NCBI RefSeq assembly: GCF_902652685.1 | Contig: NZ_CACRUY010000001.1 | Coordinates: 62,001 to 126,000, forward strand | Direction: 5' to 3' | Source of the DNA: Mycobacterium sp. Marseille-P9652 | GTDB lineage: Bacteria > Actinomycetota > Actinomycetes > Mycobacteriales > Mycobacteriaceae | Length of the DNA stretch: 64,000 nucleotides | Shown: positions 57,414-64,000 of the stretch, in pieces | Numbering within the stretch: position 1 is the first letter of the stretch | How the letters are laid out: every line of letters begins with the position of its first letter | Program-made: the position numbers and the translations under genes | Notes under the pieces: model-generated | Told to the model about the DNA's origin: nothing | Seen by the model: only the letters and a program-made list of their open reading frames with translations | Database searches by the model: none

Positions 57414-57428
57414 TACCCCCAGGGGGTA
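57414..57428. promoter_or_regulatory. RicR/CsoR-type operator 8 in a duplicated promoter
   Basis: TACCC-CCAGG-GGGTA, perfect, within the 33-base sequence shared with 49833-49865. It lies 52 bp before the small secreted protein gene. Confidence 0.82.
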
Positions 57429-57480
57429 TAAGTAGCGACGCTGTCAGTATCGGGACATCACTATCAGAACGGAGAGTCCG

Positions 57481-57732
57481 ATGAAATCTCAAATGCGGAT
57501 GGCGCTGGGAGTGTTCGGCGGTGCAGCCATGATTGCCGCGGCCGGGTTCGGACTTACCGGTGGTCACTCGGTGAGCAGCGCGACTCCCACCACGTCGCCG
57601 GGGCCGGCCCCCGCGACCGCCGTGGCCCCGGGACCGGACTTCGCAACCGGAACCCAGCCTGACTCACCGAATGGGTGTATCCCCGGGGCAAACTGCGGCC
57701 CCGGCCCCACCCACCCACAGCCACACCCCTGA
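57481..57732 (+). CDS. Small secreted Pro-rich protein
   Basis: 83 residues from ATG 57481 with an ACGGAGAG ribosome region. A Sec-type signal peptide (about 1-33, MRMALGVFGGAAMIAAAGFGLTGG) precedes a Pro/Thr/Ala-rich chain. The end holds two cysteines (NGCIPGANCGPGP) and a His-Pro tail (THPQPHP). A copper-responsive operator pair lies upstream. Family unknown; a secreted copper-binding or structural role is only inferred from context. Confidence 0.65.
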   Translation: MKSQMRMALGVFGGAAMIAAAGFGLTGGHSVSSATPTTSPGPAPATAVAPGPDFATGTQPDSPNGCIPGANCGPGPTHPQPHP

Positions 57733-57864
57733 ACCGCACGACGTTCGGGTAGTTGTGTATAGCCAGACCGGTTCGAGCAGGCTGGCTTCGCAATATACGG
57801 GCGCATAGGGCCAGATGAATGCACGACATCTGGCCCTGCCTGTGATCTGAAAAGGAAAGCCAAC

Positions 57865-58737
57865 ATGGCGGGCGGAAACCAACATCTCGGTGTTGTAGTC
57901 GGTGTCGACGGGTCCGCCGCTTCCGATGCAGCAGTGCGGTGGGCAGCCCACGAGGCGGTACTGCGTAAAGTTCCGCTCACGCTTGTGATCGCAACATCGA
58001 CCCCGTCTCGGGCCGCCGCGTCGACCCCTTCCGAGTTGCGCGAAGACGAGGAACCCCCTTCCCATGCCATCCTCGACAACGCGGTCAAAATCGCGGAAGA
58101 CACCAATAAGGACGGCGGGCAGGCTGAAATCAACAGGCAACTGCTCCATTCCGCGCCAGTGCCCACGTTGGTCGATATGTCTAACGACGCAGACATGGTC
58201 GTGGTCGGCGCTCGCGGGCTGGGAGCGGTGCAAAGCCTGTTACTGGGATCGGTCAGCACCGCGCTGATCCATCACGCTTACTGCCCCGTCGCCGTAATCC
58301 ACAGTGGAGCTTTCCTGCCCTCACACGAGTCAGTGCTGCTGGGAATCGATGGATCACCGGCCTCGGACCTAGCCACCGCTATCGCGTTCGAAGAAGCATC
58401 GTTGCGGGGCGCGCGACTGGTGGCGCTGCACGCCTGGCGCGATAGCGACATAGCCCATATCCCGAGCCTGGAAGAGTCCGCCCAGCGGTCGGCGGCGGAG
58501 GAAACCCTGGCCGAGCGGCTGGCCGGTTGGCGGGAACGCTACCCCGAGGTCGAGGTAACCCGGATCGTGGAATACGACCGGCCAGCGACTCGTCTTCTTG
58601 AGCACTCCAAACTCGCACAGCTTGTTGTCGTCGGCAGTCGTGGCCGTGGCGGCTTCGCCGGGATGCTACTCGGATCGGTCAGCACTGCCGTGGCACAAGC
58701 GGCCGGCACCCCGGTGATCGTTGCCCGCAGCCACTAG
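57865..58737 (+). CDS. Universal stress protein, two Usp domains
   Basis: 290 residues from ATG 57865 (AAAGGAAAG upstream). Two tandem Usp domains start at about residues 8 (VVVGVDGSAASDAAVRWA) and 157 (VLLGIDGSPASDLATAIA). Each keeps the ATP-binding motif G-x2-G-x9-GS (GARGLGAVQSLLLGS; GSRGRGGFAGMLLGS). Mycobacterial tandem Usp proteins bind ATP and are linked to stress and slow growth. It is the last gene of the island before the tRNA. No RicR-type operator is next to it. Confidence 0.9.
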   Translation: MAGGNQHLGVVVGVDGSAASDAAVRWAAHEAVLRKVPLTLVIATSTPSRAAASTPSELREDEEPPSHAILDNAVKIAEDTNKDGGQAEINRQLLHSAPVPTLVDMSNDADMVVVGARGLGAVQSLLLGSVSTALIHHAYCPVAVIHSGAFLPSHESVLLGIDGSPASDLATAIAFEEASLRGARLVALHAWRDSDIAHIPSLEESAQRSAAEETLAERLAGWRERYPEVEVTRIVEYDRPATRLLEHSKLAQLVVVGSRGRGGFAGMLLGSVSTAVAQAAGTPVIVARSH

Positions 58738-58853
58738 CCCTTTCCAAATTACGAGACTCTGCTACTCCCTGTCTGGTTCCGCCAGCACGGCCGTCTCTTT
58801 CCAGATTTCATTACCGAAGCTAATGTTCCCAAGTGTGTTCCCATACGGAAAGA

Positions 58854-58887
58854 AAACGGCTCCCGGAGACATCTCCGGGAGCCGTTT
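58854..58887 (-). terminator. Terminator of tRNA-fMet
   Basis: A perfect 16-bp inverted repeat (AAACGGCTCCCGGAGA and its complement, two-base loop) followed on the minus strand by TTTTCTTTCC. It sits just after the tRNA 3' end and arrived with the island, since the old terminator is at 47650-47680. Confidence 0.8.
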
Positions 58888-58891
58888 CACC

Positions 58892-58968
58892 TGGTAGCGG
58901 GGACAGGATTCGAACCTGCGACCTCTGGGTTATGAGCCCAGCGAGCTACCGAGCTGCTCCACCCCGCG
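58892..58968 (-). tRNA. Initiator tRNA-fMet (anticodon CAT)
   Basis: 77 nt, starting CGCGGGGTGGAGCAG and ending CCCCGCTACCA with the CCA encoded. The anticodon is CAT, in an anticodon stem with three consecutive G-C pairs (GGG/CCC), and the first base pair is mismatched (C1 with U72). Both are hallmarks of initiator tRNA. The 3' 44 bases are duplicated at 47689-47732. Confidence 0.96.
58894..58937 (-). repeat. attR: 44-bp direct repeat inside tRNA-fMet
   Basis: The right copy of the island boundary repeat, forming the 3' part of the functional tRNA gene. It is identical base for base with 47689-47732; matching stops at the anticodon stem. Confidence 0.92.
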
Positions 58969-59077
58969 ATGGTGAATGCAAGGTTACCGAACGCGCGTCA
59001 CGGCCGCCAAATCGCGCCCTGACCAGCGGCTACGTGAGAGGCACGAGCGGCCGACGGAAGGCGCCGGCCGCGACGCG

Positions 59078-59302
59078 TCACTTCTTGCTGGGAATGACGA
59101 TGATGACGATCAGCGTCAGGATGGAGAAGAACAACCCCAGGATTCCCCAGCCCAGCGGGTTGCGGCCCTTGGCCATGGCGATGATGCCGCACACGATCGC
59201 AGCGATCACGCTGCCGATCGCGACGAAGATGCCCTTGATCCCGCGGAGGATCAATCCGGCCGCAAGCGGATCAGAGCTGGCCAGGATCATCGAGTGCAAC
59301 AT
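59078..59302 (-). CDS. Small two-helix membrane protein
   Basis: 74 residues from ATG 59302 (GGAAAGGGGCC upstream). Two membrane helices lie at about residues 22-45 and 50-71, joined by MAKGRNPLGWGILGLFFS. The GRNxLGW(G)xLG pattern is widespread in small bacterial membrane proteins of unknown function. It stands alone between the tRNA and the UPF0182 gene. Confidence 0.72.
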   Translation of the reverse strand: MLHSMILASSDPLAAGLILRGIKGIFVAIGSVIAAIVCGIIAMAKGRNPLGWGILGLFFSILTLIVIIVIPSKK

Positions 59303-59479
59303 GTCGGGCCCCTTTCTTGGAAGCCTCTAGGTAATACCCAGGCAGAGCCGCTTCTAGGCCCGGCCGCCCATGCTAAAGGCTGACACCGGTCCGCGAGCGT
59401 GCGCAGAATGCCGCGATCTACGGCGTGTCGGCGTACAAACACGCACGCTCGCGCCAATGAAGGGGTGGAGTGCCGCGCC

Positions 59480-62470
59480 TTACTTGGCCGCGTTGTACTT
59501 GTTGATCGCGTCGTCGAGTCGCTGCAGCGCCGCGCCGTAGCCGGCGAAGTCGCCCTTCTTCTGGGCGTCCTTCGCCGCGCCGAGCGCCGCCTGGATCTCC
59601 TGCAGGGCCGCGGCCTTCGCCGGCGACAGCGTCACCGACCCGTCGGGGACCGGCGGAATCGCGGTCGGCGGCGGCGTCGGCGTCCCGCCAGGCAGCACGG
59701 GCGGCGTAGCCGGGCCCGGGGGTGCGTTCGGGGGTGAGCCCCCGTTGTCGGTGGGTTGGATCCCCGTCGCGGCCGCGCCGGCGCCCGGCCCGAACAAGCC
59801 GTTCAGTGCGTCGGAAACCGTTGGGCCGTAACCGATCTTGTCGTTGTACATCATCGCCACCCGGATCAGGCGCGGGTACGACGAGGCCGCATCGCTCGCC
59901 CCCGGCGAGGCATACACCGGTTCGACGTACAGCAGCCCGCCCTGCCCGACCGGCAGCGTGAGCAGGTTGCCCCAGCGGATGCGGTTCTGGTTGTCGCGCC
60001 CGATCACACCGAGGTCCTGGGACACCGCCGGGTCGGTGGTGATCGCGTTGTTGGCCAGCTTCGGGCCGTTGACGTTGCCCGGGATCGTCAGCACCGTGAT
60101 CTTGCCGTACGTCGCGGGGTCGGAACTAGCGCTGATGTAGGCGGCCAGGAAGTCGCGCTTGAACCGGTTCATCGCGCTGGTCAGCTGATACGACGGCGAA
60201 TTGTCGCCCTTCAGAATATTTTTCGCGACGATGTAGTAGGGCGGCTGGTAGCTGCTGGCGGTCGGGTTCGGGTCCAGCGGCACGTCCCAGAAGTCGGACG
60301 ACGTGAAGAACGTCCCCGGGTCGTTGACGTGGTACTTGGCCAGCAGCATGCGCTGCACCTTGAACATGTCCTCGGGGTAGCGCAGGTGCTCGGCGAGCTC
60401 GGGGGTGATGTCGCTCTTGGGCTTGACCGTTCCCGGGAAGACCTGCATCCAGGCCTTGAGCACCGGATCCTGCTCGTCCTGCTGGTAGAGCGTCACGGTG
60501 CCGTCGTAGGCGTCCACCGTGGCCTTGACCGAGTTGCGGATGTAGGAGACCTGCTTGTCGGGCTGCAGCTTGTTGAACGCCACCTCGTTGGAGTCGGCCG
60601 TGGCCGACGACAGGGAGGTGAGCTCGGAGTACGGGTAGTTGTCCAGCGTGGTGTAGCCGTCGATGATCCACACCAGCCGCTTGTTGACGATCGCGGGATA
60701 CACCGCGCTGTCGGTGGTCAGCCAAGGCGCCACCGCCTCTACCCGCCGTGCCGGGTCGCGGTTGAACAGGATGCGGCTGTTGTTGCCGATCACGCTGGAG
60801 AACAAGAAGTTTCGCTCGGCGAACTTCGCGGCGAACACGCTGCGCGACAGCCAACTACCGATCCGCACTCCCCCGGCGCCGGCGTAGGTGTACCGCTTGG
60901 TCTCGGTGTTGGTCTCGTAGTCGTACTCGCGGTCGTCACCGTTCTTGCCGACGATCGCGTAGTCGGCCGAGGTGTTGGAGATCACCGGGCCGAAGTAGAC
61001 GCGCGGCTGGTCAAGCGCCGCGGGCCCGTCGGACACCACCGTGCCGTTCGCCCCGACGACGTTGACCAGAAACTCCGGATAGCCGCCGTTCTGATTCGGA
61101 TCGTTGGCGATGCCGCGCACCGTATTGGCCGGCGACGCGATGAACCCGTTGCCGTGGGTGTAGACGGTGTGCCGGTTGATCCAGTCGCGCTGGTTCTCGA
61201 TCAGCCGGTCCGGGTTGAGTTCGCGGGCGGCGACGACGTAGTCGCGCAGCGCGCCGTTGCGGTCGCGGTAGCGGTCGATCGAGAGCTGATCGGGAAAGTA
61301 GTAGAAGTTCTTGCCCTGCTCGAACTGCGTGAACGCCGGGCTGACGATCGTCGGGTCGAGCAGGCGGATGTTCGAGGTGGTCGCCCGGTCGGCCGCCACC
61401 TGCTGGGCGCTGGCCGGGGCGTCGCCGTTGTAGTTGCGGTAGGTCACGACGTCGTCGGTCAGGCCGTAGGCCTGCCGCGTGGCCGCGATGCTGCGGCTGA
61501 TGTATTCGCTTTCCTTGCGCTGGGCGTCGGGCTTGACGATGAGCTGTTCGACGATCAGCGGCCACCCGGCGCCCACGATCATCGACGACAGCAGCAGCAG
61601 CACCAGACCGATCGCCGGAATCCTCAAGTCCCGCAACGTGACCGCGGAGAAGACGGCGGCCACGCAGATCAGCGCGATGGCCATCAGGATCAACTTGGCG
61701 GGCAGCACCGCGTTGATGTCGGTGTACCCGGCGCCGGTGAACGGCTTGCCGCCGCGCGTGTGCGACAGCAGTTCATAGCGGTCCAGCCAATAGGCGACGG
61801 CCTTCAGCAACACCAGTAAACCGACCAGCGTGACCAGTTGGATGCGCGCCGAGCGGCTCAGCGCGCCGGTGCGCCCCGATAGCCGGATTCCGCCAAACAG
61901 GTAGTGCGACAACAGGTTCGCCACGAAGGCCAGGAACACCGCCACGAACAGGTAGCTGAGCAGCAGCCGGTAGAACGGCAATTCGAACGCGTAGAAGCCC
62001 AGGTCCTTACCGAACTGCGGATCCTTGATGCCGAAATCCCCGCCGTGCAAAAACAACTGGACGCGCACCCAGTAGCTCTGCGCGATGATGCCGGCGAGCA
62101 GGCCGATCGCCACCGGAACCCCGACCCCGACGACCCGCAGCCGGGACATCACGACCGCCCGATAGCGCGCCACCGGGTCGTTGTCGCTGCTCGGCACGAA
62201 CACCGGCCGGGTGCGGTATGCCACGGCCAACCCCGCGAACACGATGCCGCCCACCAGCACGCCGGCGATCAGGAACACCAGGATGCGGGTGACCAGCACG
62301 GTGGTGAACACCGACCGGTAGCCGAGCTCACCGAACCACAGCCAGTCGACGTAGGCGTCGATCAGGCGCGGGCCGGCGAGCAGCAAGGCGATCACACCCA
62401 GTGCGATCAGGATCAGAATCCGGCTACGCCGGGTCAGCTTCGGCATCCTCGCGGTGGGCCGCATTCCCAC
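59480..62470 (-). CDS. UPF0182 family membrane protein (Rv3193c-like)
   Basis: 996 residues from GTG 62470, matching the VGMRP(T/A)[14 protein letters not shown] start of the M. tuberculosis orthologue. Seven or so membrane segments fall in the first 320 residues; a large extracytoplasmic region follows, with motifs such as [15 protein letters not shown] and [15 protein letters not shown]. The C-terminus has a Pro-rich linker and a short helical tail ([37 protein letters not shown]). Widely conserved in actinobacteria. Function unknown. Confidence 0.92.
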   Translation of the reverse strand: MGMRPTARMPKLTRRSRILILIALGVIALLLAGPRLIDAYVDWLWFGELGYRSVFTTVLVTRILVFLIAGVLVGGIVFAGLAVAYRTRPVFVPSSDNDPVARYRAVVMSRLRVVGVGVPVAIGLLAGIIAQSYWVRVQLFLHGGDFGIKDPQFGKDLGFYAFELPFYRLLLSYLFVAVFLAFVANLLSHYLFGGIRLSGRTGALSRSARIQLVTLVGLLVLLKAVAYWLDRYELLSHTRGGKPFTGAGYTDINAVLPAKLILMAIALICVAAVFSAVTLRDLRIPAIGLVLLLLSSMIVGAGWPLIVEQLIVKPDAQRKESEYISRSIAATRQAYGLTDDVVTYRNYNGDAPASAQQVAADRATTSNIRLLDPTIVSPAFTQFEQGKNFYYFPDQLSIDRYRDRNGALRDYVVAARELNPDRLIENQRDWINRHTVYTHGNGFIASPANTVRGIANDPNQNGGYPEFLVNVVGANGTVVSDGPAALDQPRVYFGPVISNTSADYAIVGKNGDDREYDYETNTETKRYTYAGAGGVRIGSWLSRSVFAAKFAERNFLFSSVIGNNSRILFNRDPARRVEAVAPWLTTDSAVYPAIVNKRLVWIIDGYTTLDNYPYSELTSLSSATADSNEVAFNKLQPDKQVSYIRNSVKATVDAYDGTVTLYQQDEQDPVLKAWMQVFPGTVKPKSDITPELAEHLRYPEDMFKVQRMLLAKYHVNDPGTFFTSSDFWDVPLDPNPTASSYQPPYYIVAKNILKGDNSPSYQLTSAMNRFKRDFLAAYISASSDPATYGKITVLTIPGNVNGPKLANNAITTDPAVSQDLGVIGRDNQNRIRWGNLLTLPVGQGGLLYVEPVYASPGASDAASSYPRLIRVAMMYNDKIGYGPTVSDALNGLFGPGAGAAATGIQPTDNGGSPPNAPPGPATPPVLPGGTPTPPPTAIPPVPDGSVTLSPAKAAALQEIQAALGAAKDAQKKGDFAGYGAALQRLDDAINKYNAAK

Positions 62471-62609
62471 GGGCTACGTCTCCCTGATCGTCGGCCAGCA
62501 TCTGCTCAGCTGGCGCCGTCCTGCTGTCCGCGGTTGCTGTGGTGGCCACCGATTTGTCTGGACGGTCACAACTGTACGCATCACGGACGGTGGCGTCGGC
62601 GGGCTAGAA

Positions 62610-63632
62610 CTAGCACCTCGGCGGCTGGCCCCCCGACGTGATCGCATGCAGCGCGTCGACCGCCTGGCTGAGCGTCTCGACCTTCACCAGGCGCAAACCG
62701 GAGGGGTTGTCGGAGTTCGCCTCGTAACAGTTCTTCGCCGGAACCAGGAACACCGTGGCGCCGGCGGCGTGGGCCGCGGCCATCTTGTGGGTGATGCCGC
62801 CGATCTGGCCCACCTTGCCGTCGACGGAGATGGTGCCCGTGCCCGCGATGAAGTTCGACCCGGCCAGGTCGCCGGTGGTGAGCTTGTCCACGACGGCGAG
62901 GCTGAACATCAGCCCCGCCGAGGGGCCGCCCACGTTGGCGAGGTTGAAGTCGACGACGAACGGCGCCCAGGGCGCGTCCAGCACCGCGACGCCCATGAAC
63001 CCGTAGTCGCGGTCCTTGTTGGTGCCGAGGGTGATCTGCGCCACGCCGGCGGGCTCGTTCTTGCGGCGGTAGTCGATCGTCACGACCTGGCCGGGCTTGC
63101 TGCTCTTGAGCATTCCGGTGAACTGTTCGACGCCCGTCACCGGCTTGCCGTTCACCGCGTCGATCGCGTCACCGGCCTTCAGCTTGCCCGCCGACGGCCC
63201 GGGGTCGGTGACGTTCGCGACGGTCACCGCGACCGGGTACTTCAGGTAACCCAGCGCGGCGTACTCAGCGCTGTCCTCGGACTCCTTGAAGTCGGCGTTG
63301 TTGGCCTTGTCCACTTCCTCGCGGGACTTGCCCGGCGGGTACACCAGGTCGCGCGGAATCAGCTGCTCCTGACCCGAAAGCCACAGCGTCAGCGCCTCGC
63401 CCAGGCTGAGCTGGTCGCGCTGGGACACCGTCGTCATGTTCAGGTGCCCCGTCGTCGGGTGGGTCTGGGTGCCCTCGATCGCGACCACCTGCTTGCCGTC
63501 CACCTCACCCAGCGTGTCGAAGGTGGGGCCCGGACCCAGCGACACAAACGGCACCGTCACCACGGCGAGCAACACACCGAACACCACGATCGGTACCAGC
63601 GCGACCATCAGGGTCGCAATCCGCCTGTTCAC
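62610..63632 (-). CDS. PDZ and Lon-type protease domain protein (Rv3194c-like)
   Basis: 340 residues from GTG 63632, the length of the M. tuberculosis protein; an upstream start at 63665 would add 11. One N-terminal membrane helix (about 8-32) anchors it outside the cell membrane. A PDZ domain (about 130-215, GPSAGKLKAGDAIDAVNGKPV) follows, and a Lon-like S16 protease domain with the catalytic Ser in GGPSAGLMFSLAVVD and Lys in GGITHKMAAAHAAGA. This is the YlbL family. Targets unknown. Confidence 0.9.
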   Translation of the reverse strand: MNRRIATLMVALVPIVVFGVLLAVVTVPFVSLGPGPTFDTLGEVDGKQVVAIEGTQTHPTTGHLNMTTVSQRDQLSLGEALTLWLSGQEQLIPRDLVYPPGKSREEVDKANNADFKESEDSAEYAALGYLKYPVAVTVANVTDPGPSAGKLKAGDAIDAVNGKPVTGVEQFTGMLKSSKPGQVVTIDYRRKNEPAGVAQITLGTNKDRDYGFMGVAVLDAPWAPFVVDFNLANVGGPSAGLMFSLAVVDKLTTGDLAGSNFIAGTGTISVDGKVGQIGGITHKMAAAHAAGATVFLVPAKNCYEANSDNPSGLRLVKVETLSQAVDALHAITSGGQPPRC

Positions 63633-63728
63633 GCCGCTTACCCTAACCGGGCGCCGCCGCGACACGTTCAGCTACGAGCGTGACCCGAGATCGCGCGTCC
63701 GGTTGGCGCGGTGAGTACCGTTGACGGT

Positions 63729-64000
63729 ATGCCTGACCTGCCTTTCGGCTTCTCCAGCGGAGAAGACCCCGAAAACCGCGGCAAGAAAGACCCGGAGTCC
63801 GACGCGGGCGCGTTCGGCATGGGCGGTGACTTCGGCATGGGCGACCTCGGGCAGATCTTCACCCAGCTCGGCCAGATGTTCAGCAGCGCCGGCACCATGA
63901 CCGCGGGCGGCCAGACGTCGGGACCGGTCAACTACGACCTCGCGCGGCGGGTCGCGTCGAGTTCGATCGGCTTTGTCGCACCCATCCCCTCCGCCAGCGA
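63729..64000 (+). CDS. Zinc-dependent metalloprotease-like protein, N-terminal part (Rv3195-like)
   Basis: Starts at ATG 63729 and runs off the right edge (90 residues seen). The beginning MPDLPFGFSSGEDPENRGKK and the Gly/Met-rich GMGGDFGMGDLGQIFTQLGQMF segment match the actinobacterial DUF2342 family (Rv3195). The HExxH zinc site lies in the part outside the window. It is divergent from the PDZ protease gene, as in M. tuberculosis. Confidence 0.82.
   Translation, partial: MPDLPFGFSSGEDPENRGKKDPESDAGAFGMGGDFGMGDLGQIFTQLGQMFSSAGTMTAGGQTSGPVNYDLARRVASSSIGFVAPIPSAS

Larger units (their letters stand above)
47733..58937. mobile_element. 11.2-kb copper-resistance genomic island in tRNA-fMet
   Basis: Bounded by 44-bp direct repeats, with the intact tRNA rebuilt at the right end, the standard result of tyrosine-recombinase integration into a tRNA 3' end. 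The interior is visibly less GC-rich than the flanks and carries almost only copper-related cargo under repeated RicR-type operators. No complete integrase, transfer or replication gene is present, so it is probably immobile now. The flanking chromosome on the right (Rv3193c-Rv3195 order) is core mycobacterial. Confidence 0.85.

Noticed and set aside
58746-58845. Short minus-strand frame beginning MGTHLGT next to attR
   Set aside because: About 30 codons, overlaps the GGGAAC motif, no support beyond the motif itself.

Overview
The window is GC-rich actinobacterial DNA with the gene content of a nontuberculous Mycobacterium. Evidence: close relatives of M. tuberculosis Rv2628, Rv1733c, Rv2032/Rv3131 (Acg), Rv3193c, Rv3194c and Rv3195, plus MbtC/D/F/G/H/K, MmpL, an FHA-ABC transporter and WS/DGAT families. 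The species cannot be fixed from the window alone.

Region 1 (1-17.3 kb) looks like a dormancy (DosR-type) locus. It holds a phosphoribosyltransferase, a DUF1918 protein, three Acg-type nitroreductases, a flavin-binding PPOX-fold protein, an Rv2628-like and an Rv1733c-like protein, and a group 3b-type [NiFe] hydrogenase (four subunits and a maturation protease). It also holds an operon of acyl-CoA synthetase, 2-oxoacid dehydrogenase E1alpha/E1beta/E2 and a small acyl carrier protein. Palindromes close to the DosR consensus (GGGACTWWAGTCCC core) sit about 55-130 bp upstream of most of these genes. The regulator genes devR/devS are not in the window.

Region 2 (17.4-20.4 kb) encodes a cytochrome P450 and a WS/DGAT-like acyltransferase.

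Region 3 (20.8-45.1 kb) is a mycobactin-like NRPS/PKS cluster: type II thioesterase, MbtC-like KS, MbtD-like AT-KR-ACP, a two-module NRPS (C-A-T-C-A-T), an MbtF-like C-A-T-E NRPS, lysine N-hydroxylase MbtG, MbtH and an MbtK-like N-acyltransferase. An FHA-ABC protein with degenerate ATPase motifs and an MmpL4/5-type exporter follow. No MbtA/MbtB/MbtI (salicylate-serine) part is present. The first C domain has lost a catalytic His, and one A domain lacks the Asp that binds alpha-amino groups. The product is therefore probably not ordinary mycobactin.

Region 4 (45.1-47.5 kb) has a CPA2 antiporter and a divergent HxlR regulator/tautomerase pair.

Region 5 (47.73-58.94 kb) is an 11.2-kb copper-resistance island inserted in the 3' part of the initiator tRNA-fMet gene and bounded by 44-bp direct repeats. 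It carries a cupredoxin-fused P1B ATPase, a CsoR/RicR-type repressor, a 38-aa nine-cysteine metallothionein, Met-rich exported proteins, SHOCT-type small membrane proteins, an HLHP-motif lipoprotein, a DUF5134-like membrane protein, a universal stress protein, and an amino-thiazoline hydrolase-like/PPOX pair. Seven perfect TACCC-N5-GGGTA operators and one N4 variant are scattered through it. No intact integrase remains, only a possible C-terminal tail.

Region 6 (59.0-64.0 kb) is core chromosome: a small membrane protein, UPF0182 (Rv3193c), a PDZ-Lon type protease (Rv3194c) and the start of a zinc metalloprotease (Rv3195).
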